Source of the DNA: Seiridium cupressi
Taxonomy: Eukaryota; Ascomycota; Sordariomycetes; Amphisphaeriales; Sporocadaceae
Length of the DNA stretch: 64,000 nt
Assembly: GCA_036674765.1 (NCBI GenBank)
Contig: JARVKI010000099.1
Span: 62,001-126,000, forward strand
Direction of reading: 5' to 3'
A model generated the notes under the pieces. It did no database searches, was not told the DNA's origin, and saw nothing but the letters and a program-made list of their open reading frames with translations. Both the position numbers and the translations under genes were made by a program. Of this stretch, positions 44,626 to 56,867 are shown one piece after another; position 1 is the first letter of the stretch; every line of letters begins with the position of its first letter.

Positions 44626-47600
44626 GACTACCAGATTTGTGGGCAGAGATGGAGGGATATCGTACAAAAGATTAGATAAAAAATCCGCGCCCCCATTAAA
44701 GAATGCACGTCATTTTCTCGTTCTTAAAACTGAATTTATAACAAGTTTAAAAATGTTATTTCTAGAAACTTTTACTTGGTTAAAACGCTGGTGCTGTCTT
44801 TTGATGTCATGTACCAGCTTCTATAGCTTCGACACTGGACTCCCATTATGAGCATCATTAATGACAAGAACAAAGCAAATTCCGTCCGACATCATAGAAG
44901 AGCTCGGCGGAGATTACTTCGGTGACGGGCGTATACTGGCAGCATCGAAGCGAAACGTCTACATCGATGAGGATACCGCTGACGATCCTCTGGACAGTAC
45001 CAAAGAAGTTTCCTTCTTTGACAGCATGTGGATGGGTCTGGCGTTTTACCTCGAGCTGACTCTAAACCACTAGACCAATGCAGTACTGGGCCTTTATGTC
45101 TCAGCTCTGTAGAGATACACCTACCTCACGATAGACCAGTTCGTCCCCAGCGTGGCAGAGCATGTGATCTATAAGGCCGCCTACTTCATCATCAATAATG
45201 GAATCCCGAGTCTCTAGGCCGTCGTGTTTCCAATAATATGAGCTTTTTCGTGGTAAGCTGGCCTTGGTCCCAAGTTTGGTAGACAATGCTGTGATCTTTG
45301 TGAAAAAACATAACATTGAGGTTGTACTAATCTGCTTGCGAAAGCCGTCATGGACAACAGGAGAATTGATGGTAAACTCCTCATACCTCCTTTAAAGTTG
45401 GAGAGTTTACACGTTGGGCACTCTAAGGTAGCGTATCTTGTTTGCCACCAGTGTTTCCATGGGGTTCTAGGCGACAAGGCTGTCTTTTTCATCAGGATAA
45501 GAAACGTGGAGCGGCAACGAGTCTCAATCGTCTACTGTGAGATGAGTCAGGGTTTGCTAAAGCGATTGGTGGACCTGAGCCATGATTTCTTTTGATTCGA
45601 ATCGAGTGGAATTTGACTGTGATTATGTGCCTAAATAGGGGTGAATTTTGACTGGATATGGCTTTGGGCGATTAATGATGAATAATTACAAGCTGTGTGG
45701 GGTCTACTGCGACTCAAAAATATCCTTTTACGCTTTGTTCCTGATCTAACGGTAGCTGTAAGACCATCCCCTACCATTGACTCTCGTTATAGGCCGCGGT
45801 GAAGTTTGCAGTATTTGCGCTGTGGAATTCGTGTTTCAAGGCCGCTTCTGCAAGTTCCGAAGTCCTCTTTGCTTTCCAGGCTGTTCCAAATATCAAGAGA
45901 GGAGCTTTTTGTACCAGAACCGAGCGCATACGGCTTCACATCAGATTTGATCGATGAATCAAATTCGTGAAGCACATCTCAATTTTGACCAATTCGTGTT
46001 ACGGCCGTTTTTCCCCGTTAGGTTGCCCAAGAGATCCATAAGTATCAGTACTTGGGGGAGGTTACACTCTTTGTAAATTTCGTGTGTTCGATTGGCTGCT
46101 ACCTGCCAGTTATGGTGTGCATAGCCTGGATGTTTCCCACCAATGTGATACTCACATGATCGTGTGTGTGTATGTGATACGTGAAAGATACAGCATCCTG
46201 GCAAAGGGCGGGGTCACCGGCCGTTGGGCTTTGTCAGGTTGAGGCTCCCGCGATGACTTGGGCGTACCTCGTTTTTTTGCCGAGTCTGTCGATCATGTCA
46301 TATGCTCTATCGTATAGATAAGGCTCGAGAAATTTTGAATACGAGTCTCTTGCTGCCCAATCTACCGCCTGAATGAGGCTGAGTCTTGATAACGAAAGAA
46401 AAGCAACGGTTGTATTTACACAAAACCTAAATTTCCTTTGAAAACATGATCCGTAGCACGCTCTAGACCAAGCGTAACATATCAAGGAATAAATTGAATT
46501 TGAGCTAGCACTGTGGCGACCTTTGTAATTTACTCGGTTTCAGTTCATCTTATTGGAGGCTGGAACATTGTTTTATTTCGCCAAGGTTCCACAAAATTGT
46601 CACAATCGAGAATCACACTAGATCCAAGACGTATTGCCACATATTATTTGCCTAACTAGGAGGCATCTATCGTTAAACAATATGTGCATCCTCTGATGTT
46701 GACGTTCGCAGAATAGCCAACCTTATCTGAACTATGATCTTGTGTTAGTCATTCAGTAATGGTCAGGAAACTATGTGTAATACTATACCTGAGAGTTCAA
46801 CCAATATTAGTAGCGGCCTGAGTGTTGCCTTTGCATTGCTGAGGCTTAGTGTTGTCAGGATTTTGCTTGTTTGTGTCTAGATCGTTGGCACCGAACCACT
46901 TCTTCCATGGTTGGACCTGATCCGGTAGTGCAGGGGGCGCCGAGTAACCTCCCAAATGAGGTATATCTTTCTTACCTTGAGGTGCATCCATTGTTGGCAA
47001 TCTGGAAAAGGGTGGAACTAAGCAAAAAGCGCGTGAGCTTGGTCTTACTTCTGGGAGATTAAAAGCAGAAAGCTTTGGATCCGTCAGAGCTCGAGGAATA
47101 GATATCAGGCTGTATCTTGTGTCTGAATAGACCCGCCAGAGAAATGTATCCATATCGACCGTGAAATCCCATCTATGGAGGGTGCTGAGGTCAAATTCGC
47201 TTGTCAGGCTCCGACAGCCTGTATCGGCGGACTTAGGCAGTGGACGAAATCATAGCTGACCATATCTGATTTAAAGTTTTGCGCCCAGGATAGTAGCAGC
47301 TTAGCCAATCGACGACGAATCCAAACCGTGGATTTCCAACGCCCCATGTCGACACATGTCACGCGCTGCTTGCTCATTCAGCCTATTCGTCCAAGCAAAC
47401 ACCTCCTGCTGACGATAATGGATGCACGGCATGATTGAGCATTCCACTAACTAGTGCCACTAAACCGCCGATCCAGGCGATGCGGTGTCGTACATTCCGT
47501 CAAGGCAACATACGACAAATGGCAGTGGCGACAATCCTGCCGTGGAACGAGAAGACAGTTGGGCGCCAGTAACCAAAGAGCTCGCACACTCCGTTCGTAC

Positions 47601-47722
47601 AAGTGCGGCCTGCCCAATTCCTAGTTCAAAGCCCGCTATTCTGCAACGCAGCGCACTGGGTAGAGAGAAGTGAAAGTCGATGAAAATTACCGCACTTGTC
47701 GTACCATCCAACCTATTGCAGT
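44626..47722. other. Gene-free stretch
   Basis: About 3.1 kb with no supported gene. A 70-codon + frame at 44861-45073 starting with ATG is acidic and has no known motif. Frames at 45214-45492 (-) and 45350-45595 (+) overlap each other. Moderately AT-rich, and no repeat is obvious. Confidence 0.4.
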
Positions 47723-48806
47723 ATGCCTGGAAACAAGTTCGTGTCACTAAGATTTCTCAAGCGTCTAGATGTCTACGAGCGAGAGAAGCCATATTGGCTT
47801 TTCGTAGGAAAGCCAAGCATGGTTGAACAGGCCGAGGTCACAAACGTGCAGCTAGAGACCGTCCATAATGTTCCTGTACACGATGTCAGAAATGACGGAG
47901 AGACATACACCCTCGACGAACATGGCTTCCAGTTCGTTACCTATGATCAGAAACCTGTAGATTTCAACGACGAGGCCTCGATTCGAAAAGTTTATGTTCC
48001 GCAGGTGGAAAAGATTATTCACGACCATGTACCACTTGCGCATAGGATACATGTTTTCGATTGGAGGGTGAGTATCACGAAGGCCAAATAAAGATGCACC
48101 GGTTTGTTGATAAATTTGAAGATCCGTCGACAAATGAGACCCGAAGAGATGGACAGATTGCTTTCTGCAGCTCAGATTCAAGACCGCACCGTGGTTCTTG
48201 CACCGTCTGAGACTGTACACACGGGTAATCTCGCCAGTTACATCACCCAACCTTCGTTGTACTAACGAGTCAGACACTACCGAGTTCAGCCTATTAAAAA
48301 GGGTAAGAAGTGAGCTTCCGAATGAAGCCGACGAACTTCTCTCGGGCCGAGTGCGTATGATCAAGTAAGCCGAGATATTTTGAGTAGGCTTGCACTAACA
48401 GCTGACACTGTCTCAGCTTCTGGAGACCACTGTACAGCACCGTCCACGACTGGCCACTCCTGGTCTGCGATGGAAGCAAGACACCAAGCGATACTCTCGT
48501 GGCCGTCGACCAGGTGGCACGAAACTTTGTTGGTGACATCTATTATGCTCATTATAGTCCGGTGCTCAACTGGTTCTATTTGAGTTTAATGGGTACCACC
48601 GAAGGTGTGTTGTTCAAAAACTGGGACACGGCCAGTGGTGTTCCTTCTAAACGTAAGTAACCCTTCGACCTTTAATGCATCACTCTACTAAATCCCCAAA
48701 TGATTGCCTGCACTCTTCCTCGGCCTTACCAACTGAGTCATCACTAAAGTCTCATAATCCTCGGATGAGTATCGAGTGCAGAGCACTTGTATTCTCCAGG
48801 GAATGA
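47723..48806 (+). CDS. AsaB/GA4-desaturase-type 2-oxoglutarate oxygenase-like protein
   Basis: Exons 47723-48067, 48122-48224, 48274-48364 and 48417 to about 48652, with GT..AG introns of 54, 49 and 52 nt, keep one frame of about 260 residues. Family features are DVRNDGETYTLDEHGFQFV, LAHRIHVFDWRIRRQ, APSETVHTD, ELPNEADELLSGRVRMINFWRPL and VARNFVGDIYYAHYSPVLNWFYL. These define the CmcJ/AsaB hydroxylase-desaturase family of fungal secondary metabolism. The frame then stops (TAA at 48658), but a typical tail (MSIECRALVF) follows in another phase at about 48750-48806. Either the last intron has unusual borders or the C-terminus is frameshifted. The ATG at 47723 is the first in frame. Confidence 0.82.
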
Positions 48807-49029
48807 CTGGGTAACTCCTCTAAGAACCAGGTAGCAAGTGGTTGCATAAATAGAGTACTGCTGAGTTGAGAGCATGGTGGATTATTCATTTTATACTAGT
48901 TCCCGTGCACCCATGAGCTTGCGATACAACTGTCGACTGATCTTAGCAGAGGATTCTTTATTTTTTTATTTATTGTTAAGTAGTGTTTTCTTTTATACCT
49001 GTTGTTGTTTTGAATTTTCCGAATTCTCG
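48807..49029. other. Convergent spacer
   Basis: Short AT-rich gap (poly-T near 48958-48975) between the 3' ends of the oxygenase and the NLR. No gene. Confidence 0.5.
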
Positions 49030-52000
49030 TCATTTGTGGTAATATGAAACCATAGAATTGTATTCCTCAATTGTATCTTCATCACTTCCTACAGTAGCCA
49101 CCAATGAATGACGGATTTCTCTGGCTTTCGAAAGAGCCCTTCTCGCTCCCGTGTCATCTCCGAGCTCTCGCATGATTAAGGATTTCCTGAAGTAAGCTCG
49201 CGACATTCTGTCTTCTGCATTCGGAACGCCGTTGAACACTTTGACCGCCTGTTTGATCTTCATTCTGGACTCTATCATTAGCAGTCTTCGTAATCTAACC
49301 TTCCAGAGGCTTACCATACAATGCTTCGTTAAGGCGCCCGAGCCGTTGAATATGCACAGCTCAACGCATAGTAGCTGACGTCTGAATCATTATTGTCCAT
49401 GCCCATTACTCTCTCCCTAATCTCTAGCGTCATTTCGTGTATTTCGAGGCCCTCGCTTACCCTTCCACACGCAAGCAACAGCTCAGCGTACGCGAATCGG
49501 AATTGGCTAGTCCGGTAATCTTCGACACCATTTGCTCTTTCTGCCAGACTTGCAGCTTCCTTTGCCATGGGAAGTGCTTGATGAAATGAGCCTTTTCCAA
49601 TCTGCACCTTGCACATGTTGTAGAAGCTGATGGCAAAATCATAGGGAATGGAATTTTCATTACCAACTGTTTTTTTCAGTTGTAAAGATTGCTCGAAACA
49701 CGGAAGGGCATCATCCCACTTTTCAAGAGTCAAACAAGTGACTCCCATGTTGTGGTAAGCATTGGAAAGTTGTCGAGTATCGTCGCGTGACGGTCCTTGA
49801 TGGACTTCCATGTAGAGCTGGCGTATGTGGAGCGCGCGCTTGAAAAGATCGGCGCATTCGCCTCGTTTTTCAAGACCTGATTCAGTCATCTTCAAAGCCC
49901 CTCTCACAGTAAGCACGTCAGCAAGGAGAGGGTCAACTTCATTTCCTAAACCTTCTTCACATATACGAAGCGCGTGGGTTGTGAAAGCGGTCGCGTTTCT
50001 CGAACCGCGTTCCCACATGTAATATGAGCAGTTGACGAGAATTTCTGGATATGCGCGGGGTATTTTCTCGCCAACCTTTCGAATCCATGTGAAGGCATCT
50101 TTGAGACTGATGACATGCGGTAACCATAGCTCACAACCACCCCAGTGCTTACTCATAGTCCCCCCATCCGGTGGCCTCTGGGGGAACTTCTGATTCAGTA
50201 AATCTATAGCATCCTGTAGGGCGGCTTGTCGTAAAGGTGGGCTTTGGCTACTGAGATCATGGAGCACATGTCGCTTTATCACACGATGTATGCGTATAAC
50301 GTGCCCATATTGAGTCTCAAAGCGCTCGATGAGTCCATTTTTTGTCAACATACGAACAGCGTTGTTCCATTCTAGAAAGCCAGAGAGATGTTGCAGGCGA
50401 GGAATAGTGGAGCATCCATGTGTCAATAGGGCTTCCTGGATTTCATCAGTCTGGAAGAACACAAGGACGGCTAGAAGATGGAATCCTTCTCGTGGGAGTT
50501 GTTTCAAAGACAAGTCGCAACAAGTGGCAATATTGTTGGCATATTGCAGAGATTTGGTACTGGCCTTGTCTCTATAAAGGCGCTCTGAGTGGTTTTGGAG
50601 GGTGCAGAGAAAGTCAGCTAGGTTACACCGCGTTTGTCGAATATAGCTGCCCATCTGGCAAAGCGCCAGCGGCATCCCACCAAGTTCATTGGAAATACAA
50701 CGGGCGAGATGTGGGTTGGTGATGTTGGGCACTGCTAGTCGTAAGAGCGCAGCTCCTTCGTCTGGTCGAAAGCCTTCAAGCTCAATTTTCGATTCTGCCA
50801 ATCTATTGGCTACGTCGTCATCTCTGGTTGTGATGATGATAGTGCCACTACCTGAATTCGGCCAAAGATCCAGCACGATGCCTGAATCTTCGACATTGTC
50901 GAAGACAATCAACCATGGCTCTTCTAGGAACATATAAGCGCAAGTAAGCGATATCCATTGTACTGACCCACCTGTCTCGGAGAGCCAGTCTCTCGCAAGT
51001 TGAACGCTTTTCTCTAGATTGGCCCCGGTCGACTTTTCCGAAGCGATAGTCCTCCCTACCTGAGCAAAGTCTTGTTGCATGACGATGCTTTCCTCAGAGC
51101 GAATCCAGAATATGCCTTTGAAGGCTAGACGTTCCCTGAATATGAACTCGAGCGCCAGTTGTGTTTTGCCCATGCCTCCAATCGCCCGGATTGCCACTGT
51201 CTTGAGCTTCCTCTCCTTGGCCGCAGGTATCCGGCTTGTATAAGCATGCATCGTTGATAGCTCTTTGGTTCTACCAAAGAAGGCCGGGTTCCGATCCAAT
51301 GGAACAAGCATCGTAGGCCTCATTAACTTCGTATCGTTGAAAACATTCGGGATAGCAGCGATGACGTTCTGGTATCGTCTTTCAGCAGCTTCCTCGCGTT
51401 CGAAGCCGATCTGGATGTTGGCTGCTCTGGCTTCGCGCTCTAGGTCTGCGGTACCAGCTTTGAATTGCTCGACTGCATCCTCACAGACCTTGTCTAATGA
51501 CTGCCAGGTAGTTCTGACCACAATAGCTTGTTTCAGTGAGCTGGTTGCCTCTGAAATCATGATAAAGATTCATGACTTACTGAAGGATCTTGATCTAAGG
51601 AATTTGAAGGCACGCACACAGAACAACACAAAGGTCTCATAGATATCGACAAGGCAAAGATGTAGTCGTTCATGTTGTGGGAAAAATCGGGAATAGTCTT
51701 CGAAACGTGGCATACACTTTGGAATTTTCTGCAGCATGAAAGCGATACGATGGACAACTCCAGTAAACTTGGAAGCGACCTGAAGCTCAGATTGAAAACA
51801 TAAGACGTCAGGTCGTGATGACAGCCAGGCTTCTACTTACACTGAGAACAGCCTGGATACTTCCCCATATGAGGCACGCAATTTCAGGACTGCTTTGGCA
51901 ACAGGTACCAAGCGCACGATCAAATGTGTTCAGAAAATCGAAAAATGGTGAGATTATTGCTTTGACACCGGTCCACTTCTTTGAAAATGCATTGTTTGCT

Positions 52001-52211
52001 GCCGTGAGGTTCGCGATACACGTTGCGTAGTCGCATGTGCCGAGAAATGTCTGAAAATCGACGCCCCCCAACTCCTGCCGCGTTCTAGCAATGGCGGCCG
52101 CCCATGCTTGTTGGGGGCTTGACGCCAAAGTTCATTAGCAAAGGTTGAAATTCCATTTTGAGAATATTGGATTCAGAAAACTTACTTTCCCGGCCGAACC
52201 TCGCGAAACAT
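49030..52211 (-). CDS. Fungal NLR: N-terminal DUF7708-like, NB-ARC, TPR
   Basis: Exons, - strand: 52211-52186, 52117-51841, 51779-51581, 51550 to about 49315, and 49271-49030. The N-terminal helical part (QAWAAAIARTRQELGG; CLIWGSIQAVLSVASKFTGV) is the type preceding fungal STAND domains. NB-ARC: P-loop IGGMGKTQLALEF, Walker B EPWLIVFDN, sensor GTIIITTRDD and GGMPLALCQMGSY. Tetratricopeptide repeats follow (NAYHNMGVTCLTLEKWDDALPCFEQSLQL and others). Such proteins act as intracellular sensors, some in incompatibility. Two oddities: a 30-nt candidate intron at 51551-51580, and near 49350 the frame meets TAA although the +1 frame continues as the TPR end RLGRLNEAL. It could be truncated or newly pseudogenised. 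Confidence 0.85.
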
Positions 52212-53239
52212 GGTAGCACTGGCCTAGTGGAAACTCTACACCCGTGTACTATCACAATTTCCTAAAGGCTGGCAATCAAGTTCATAAGTGTTACAGGATA
52301 AAGGATACGGCACAACCCTTTGCGTTGGGCCGCGATGCCCAGGGCGGCATCCATCGTGAAGGAGCGAATTGTACACCGCCTTTGAGTCGCACGTAGGAAA
52401 GCTGACCATATCAATTGATTCGGTGAACACTAGCCGCTTAACGTCAAGTCGTTTCTTACGCCCCCAGCCTGCATCAAAGATTCCTCTCATACCAGTCAGC
52501 TGATCCTTTCATCATCATCGACCAATAAACAATTGCAGAGGACTCGAGCAATAAATTAGCCGCAGTTCTTCACAGGACCAGAAAGATCAGCGCCCCTTTC
52601 TCCTGGAAGCTCCGAGCCTCCAATCACTAATGGTGACGCATTGGTTTTGGTGGTAGCATCGAGGTAGAAATCTGCGCAACACTAGTAAGACCGGGAATTC
52701 CACCGACTAAATTCGATACAAGGTTGGACAGGGCACCCTTTTGAGGACATGGTAGCACGGCAATGGTTTGGTTGAGCTTACCGCAGGCCACGTATGTTCC
52801 ATGAAAAGGGTGTGAGGCTTTGGTGATCGTCGAAAGGTTTCAACCTTACACATAGTTAAATGAGGTTGATGGTTTTATTTGAACAGCTGCTCAATTGGTG
52901 GGACACATTTAGCGGATGGCACTCAGTTTACAACCGGTCAGCCGCTGTGGCGGATTTAAAGACATGTTTGCAGAAAATACTGGTACTTGCATTCCAGATG
53001 ATGATCAACAATGAAGGCGGTGTTAACAACTCTGGACCCCGGCCAACATCCGGGGTGCTTATTCCCACTTTCTTGGTAATTGCCATTGAGCGATGGTCGC
53101 CATGTCAAATGACCGTGTGCATCAGTTGCCTCAGCTAGACGTTTTTGTGATATCTCAAACAATCACGAGATATTGCCGCAGCTGTCATATCTACCGACAG
53201 AGTTTTACCGACGAATCTCGCAGACGTCCCTTTTTCATA
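52212..53239. other. Divergent intergenic region
   Basis: About 1 kb between the NLR start and the hydrolase start, on opposite strands, so both promoters lie here. Short frames show no motif. Confidence 0.4.
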
Positions 53240-54901
53240 ATGTTTTTCAATGCTGTAATAATAATTATTGCTTTTATCGTAGCTCCTGGTCAGCGCAATC
53301 TAAACGCCCAGTCATCGCTGTCATCAGATCCCGACGTAGACAGCCTTACAAGAAAGCTCCACAATCTTCTACCCCGCATCGAAGCCATCCGGAAGATTGG
53401 GGGTACGGCAGGCATGTCGATCGGTGTCATGTACAGGAGCCAAATGGTGCTAGAGCACAATTTTGGCTACAGCGACTTAGAGAAGGGCGAAGAACCCACT
53501 TCAAGCACGATATACCCACTTGGTTCCTTGACGAAAGCATTTGTCGCCACAACGATCGCCCAGCTAGTCCATGATGGGCTCCTTTCATGGGATGAACCTG
53601 TGACTAGCTACATTCCTGAACTCTCATTCGAAGCGGATGCGTCCCTGGAATTGACTCTGATAGATTTACTCTCTCATCAGACCGGACTGGCGCGCCTCGA
53701 TGTCCTCTGGCTCGGCGCAGGCGGCGAAATCATCATCCCCAAGAACTTTACCGTTACCATGTGCAATTATCCTGCCCCTGTATATCCGCTCCGTACGACG
53801 TGGTTATACAATAATTGGATGTATGCATTAGCTTGGGAGGTTGTCGAGCGAGTAACCGGCTCTAGCCTCGGTGACGTCCTGGCGAAACGCGTGTTCACCA
53901 AACTCGCCCTGGACCAAACCACCTTGCTCAAAGCAGACATACAGGCTGACAAGGTTGCCTCACCATACCTAGTCCTTGACGACAAAACTCTTGTACGGTC
54001 CCCGGACCTTGGTATGACAGACGGAATCCTTATGTCTTCAGCGGGCGGCATCAGAAGCAACGTCCGGGATATGTTGAAATGGGGCCACAGCATATTGAGT
54101 CCATTCCGCGACGGCACAGCCGCCTTGGAACAACTTGATGTCGTTCTGTCCGGGCATAGCTTCTTGAATAAAACGTCTGGGTTCAACGAACTGTACGGAC
54201 TTGGATTTGCCAAAGTTACCACACCAGCACAATTTGGCAAAATGGGATTTAACCCTAGCTTCCTCGATGATGGCATGCCGGTCATAGGTGCTAACTCTCG
54301 GCCGCGACGCGTGTTCTATCACAATGGAGCAATTACTGGTTACAACAACTGCTTGATGCTTGTTCCCGAGCTCGAGGCGGTGATTGTTGTGTTGACTAAT
54401 TCGATTTCTCAAGGAGACGTCGCCGATTGGGCCAGCCAAGCCATTCTCCAAGTTGTGCTTGAACTGGATTCGCCCATAGATCTTGAGCCTATAGCAGAAA
54501 AGGCTGCAGAGAAGTGGAAAAAGACGCACGGAGAGATGGCCAAATCACTGGAGAAAGAAAGGATTCCAAACACACGGGAACCAAGTTATCATGAACTGGT
54601 AGGGAGGTACTGGCATACTACCCGAGCATTGGCTATCGATGTTTTTGAGGATAACGGTGATCTCAAGTTCAATATTAACGGCCAAAAAAGCCAGATGCAT
54701 ACGTTAGCTCATTACAATTACGATAGCTTCAGCCTCCTTCCATCGGCAGATGAACGCGTCCGCCCTGGTCTCTTTCATTACGAGACGGAGGCATACCTTC
54801 TACATTTCCAGAAAGACTCAATGGGGCAGTTTGACAGACTCCTCTGGAAAATCGGCGGTGGATCGTTAGGTGGTGAAGTTTTCAGAAAGCTTGTAAGCTA
54901 G
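53240..54901 (+). CDS. Secreted serine hydrolase, beta-lactamase/class C family
   Basis: Intronless 553-residue frame from the ATG at 53240; an in-frame ATG 147 nt upstream lacks a signal peptide, whereas this start gives one (MFFNAVIIIIAFIVAPG, cleaved near LNAQ). Serine beta-lactamase-like core: S96-L-T-K99 (SxxK, nucleophile and base) in YPLGSLTKAF, Y190-N-N192 (YxN) in TWLYNNW, and a third element near HNGAITGYNN. A C-terminal domain of about 120 residues (SYHELVGRYWHTTRA) resembles the beta-barrel domain (DUF3471-like) of esterase and peptidase members. Fungal members are usually esterases, transesterases or D-amidases rather than antibiotic-resistance enzymes. Intact and likely exported. 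Confidence 0.9.
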   Translation: MFFNAVIIIIAFIVAPGQRNLNAQSSLSSDPDVDSLTRKLHNLLPRIEAIRKIGGTAGMSIGVMYRSQMVLEHNFGYSDLEKGEEPTSSTIYPLGSLTKAFVATTIAQLVHDGLLSWDEPVTSYIPELSFEADASLELTLIDLLSHQTGLARLDVLWLGAGGEIIIPKNFTVTMCNYPAPVYPLRTTWLYNNWMYALAWEVVERVTGSSLGDVLAKRVFTKLALDQTTLLKADIQADKVASPYLVLDDKTLVRSPDLGMTDGILMSSAGGIRSNVRDMLKWGHSILSPFRDGTAALEQLDVVLSGHSFLNKTSGFNELYGLGFAKVTTPAQFGKMGFNPSFLDDGMPVIGANSRPRRVFYHNGAITGYNNCLMLVPELEAVIVVLTNSISQGDVADWASQAILQVVLELDSPIDLEPIAEKAAEKWKKTHGEMAKSLEKERIPNTREPSYHELVGRYWHTTRALAIDVFEDNGDLKFNINGQKSQMHTLAHYNYDSFSLLPSADERVRPGLFHYETEAYLLHFQKDSMGQFDRLLWKIGGGSLGGEVFRKLVS

Positions 54902-56150
54902 TGTACGTTTTGTATTGAAGGCGTAAGGGCTTTACTAGAATATGGTGTCGCAAGGGACTAAGGCTTTGAGAGCGGAACTGATGGATTAATTGGGCATCAA
55001 AGGTGATTAATGTAAATAGGTAATCAGTCTATTGATATGTATATAACGTGGGGTTCTAGCCTATATTTCAACGATAGAGCGTCAGCTAAGTGGAAGAATA
55101 AACCGAGTTTCCATGGCCGAGAATAAACATGCGAATGGACAAACTTGAAAGGTTCGAATATTCTTTCTCATTAACTACGGCTCGTCTTCTTACAGGCTAA
55201 TAATGACTTGTCAGGATATGGGTAAATTGCTCTCCATCCGAAACCCAACCTCATCGCCGCATCTCTTTTAACCTGGCATGCCAGAAACACAAAATTTTGA
55301 GTACGCAGTCACGAGCTACTAACATCACGTTTATACCGAAGACCAGTATGTTGTGTTCATTCTCATTAATAAAGATTACTGGAGAAGGGTATTGCGGCTA
55401 GCCTGAATGAGACCCCCAATGCTCGCACGGAACTCTTAGCTATATCGCCAGTCATTGGCTGATAACAGCTTCCGGATTCCGACATTAGCAACGAACGTGA
55501 TCCGGACGAAACGTAGGGTGGCTACGTTGTATTCCTTTCTATGTCACGACAATGAATCGATAGATGCTTAGTAAGCTTTAGCTGTATCGTAGGTCTAAAA
55601 TTTTGGTCACCAGTGCCATACCTCGAGTAGATGCGATTCCCTGCTATTCAGTCTAGACAACGTGTGGCACCCTACTTTCGCTAGCATCGTCACCTGTTGC
55701 GTAGACCTCTAACATCGCACCGTTAGATAAGTCCACAATTGAGAAAGGAAAAATCTGTGGATTCTACAGCAGTAGACGTTTGCAGGCTCGAAAGGTGATT
55801 ACTGCTTAACAATATTTAGCAATATCGTCCTCCCATTACTGTCGCAACACGTCTAGGAGTGGCACTGACGACCCGCATAAGCGAGATATCCAACCACTTT
55901 TAATCGGTTGTTACTAACCTAGGAGAAGTGATCAAGAGTTTCAACGCAACAGGCCTTGCACAACAGTCTTTCCAAATCTCAACGGGCTTATACTCTTCTT
56001 AAAACTCAATAGGCCTCCTCTAATAGAGTTTTGGCATCCCAGTGTTGCCTTGCGGTATTCCTATTCTTTTCCAACTCAGACTTGGACGCTGAAGGGCAAT
56101 CGGGTAGAGCTTCACTCGCCAGGACAATTGGACTCGGTCGGTTATAACTT
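54902..56150. other. Gene-free stretch
   Basis: About 1.25 kb without a supported frame. Converging 3' ends on both sides. No repeat found. Confidence 0.45.
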
Positions 56151-56867
56151 TCAGGTGAAGGGCTGTATAGCCATCATCATAAAAGATATTGCCAGGATCG
56201 CCATAGGGCATGAAATAGTCTTCTGGGCTATCCCGTTTAGGGCGAAACTCCAGCAGTTATCGCGATTGAAATTATCCGCGTCATTGATCGCAAAGCTCAT
56301 GAGATTGTAGGGCACTGTACGACAGTCGCCCCCGGTCGCCGATAAGCAGTCCCAGCCGATCCATGGGAGGATCGGGCCTTCGTCCGACAAACTCTCTGAG
56401 ATGCAGTCTTCTCCGTTGTAGAAGTTTACCGTCCTAGGACCCTTCCCACTAGTTTGCCCTGAGCTGCCTTGCTGTTGGTACCTAACATGAGAATAATTGG
56501 CTGATGGACTGTAGTTCTCTTGATCGTATAACACCCAGGCGATTCCCTGTGTATTTATTGGAGAAGAAGATTGATTCAGCATACCCTGAGTCTGGTTTAC
56601 ACTGAAAAGGTCCTTGACATTGAAGCAGCCGAATGTGAGAGGAATGCTAGCGGTCGAAAAAGAAATCCCCTTGTTCCCACACGTATTCTCGCTATCTTGG
56701 TAGAAAGTTGAAGTGAGGTTGTAACTACAATGTAATTAGAATCGGAGAATTATCGTCTGTGTGTTGAATATCTTACCTGTTTTCGCTTATATTTGTTTGT
56801 GCATTGATTTGATGCGGCAGGGCCAGCGTGAAAAAAATGCACTAACTACAGTTACCCAAAACGACAT
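56151..56867 (-). pseudogene. Small secreted Cys-containing protein, possibly frameshifted
   Basis: On the - strand exon 1 (56867 to about 56776) opens MSFWVTVVSAFF, and an inferred GTAAGA..TAG intron leads to an exon ending at 56151. After the signal-like start the protein reads ALPHQINAQTNISEN, then YNLTSTFYQDSENTCGNKG, then CFNVKDLF...YQQQGSSGQTS, NFYNGEDCIS and WDCLSATGGDC. Repeated Cys and N-glycosylation sequons fit an exported protein. The hydrophobic start and the ALPHQ part lie in different frames across a seven-T run near 56833, suggesting a one-base slip. Family unknown. Confidence 0.45.
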
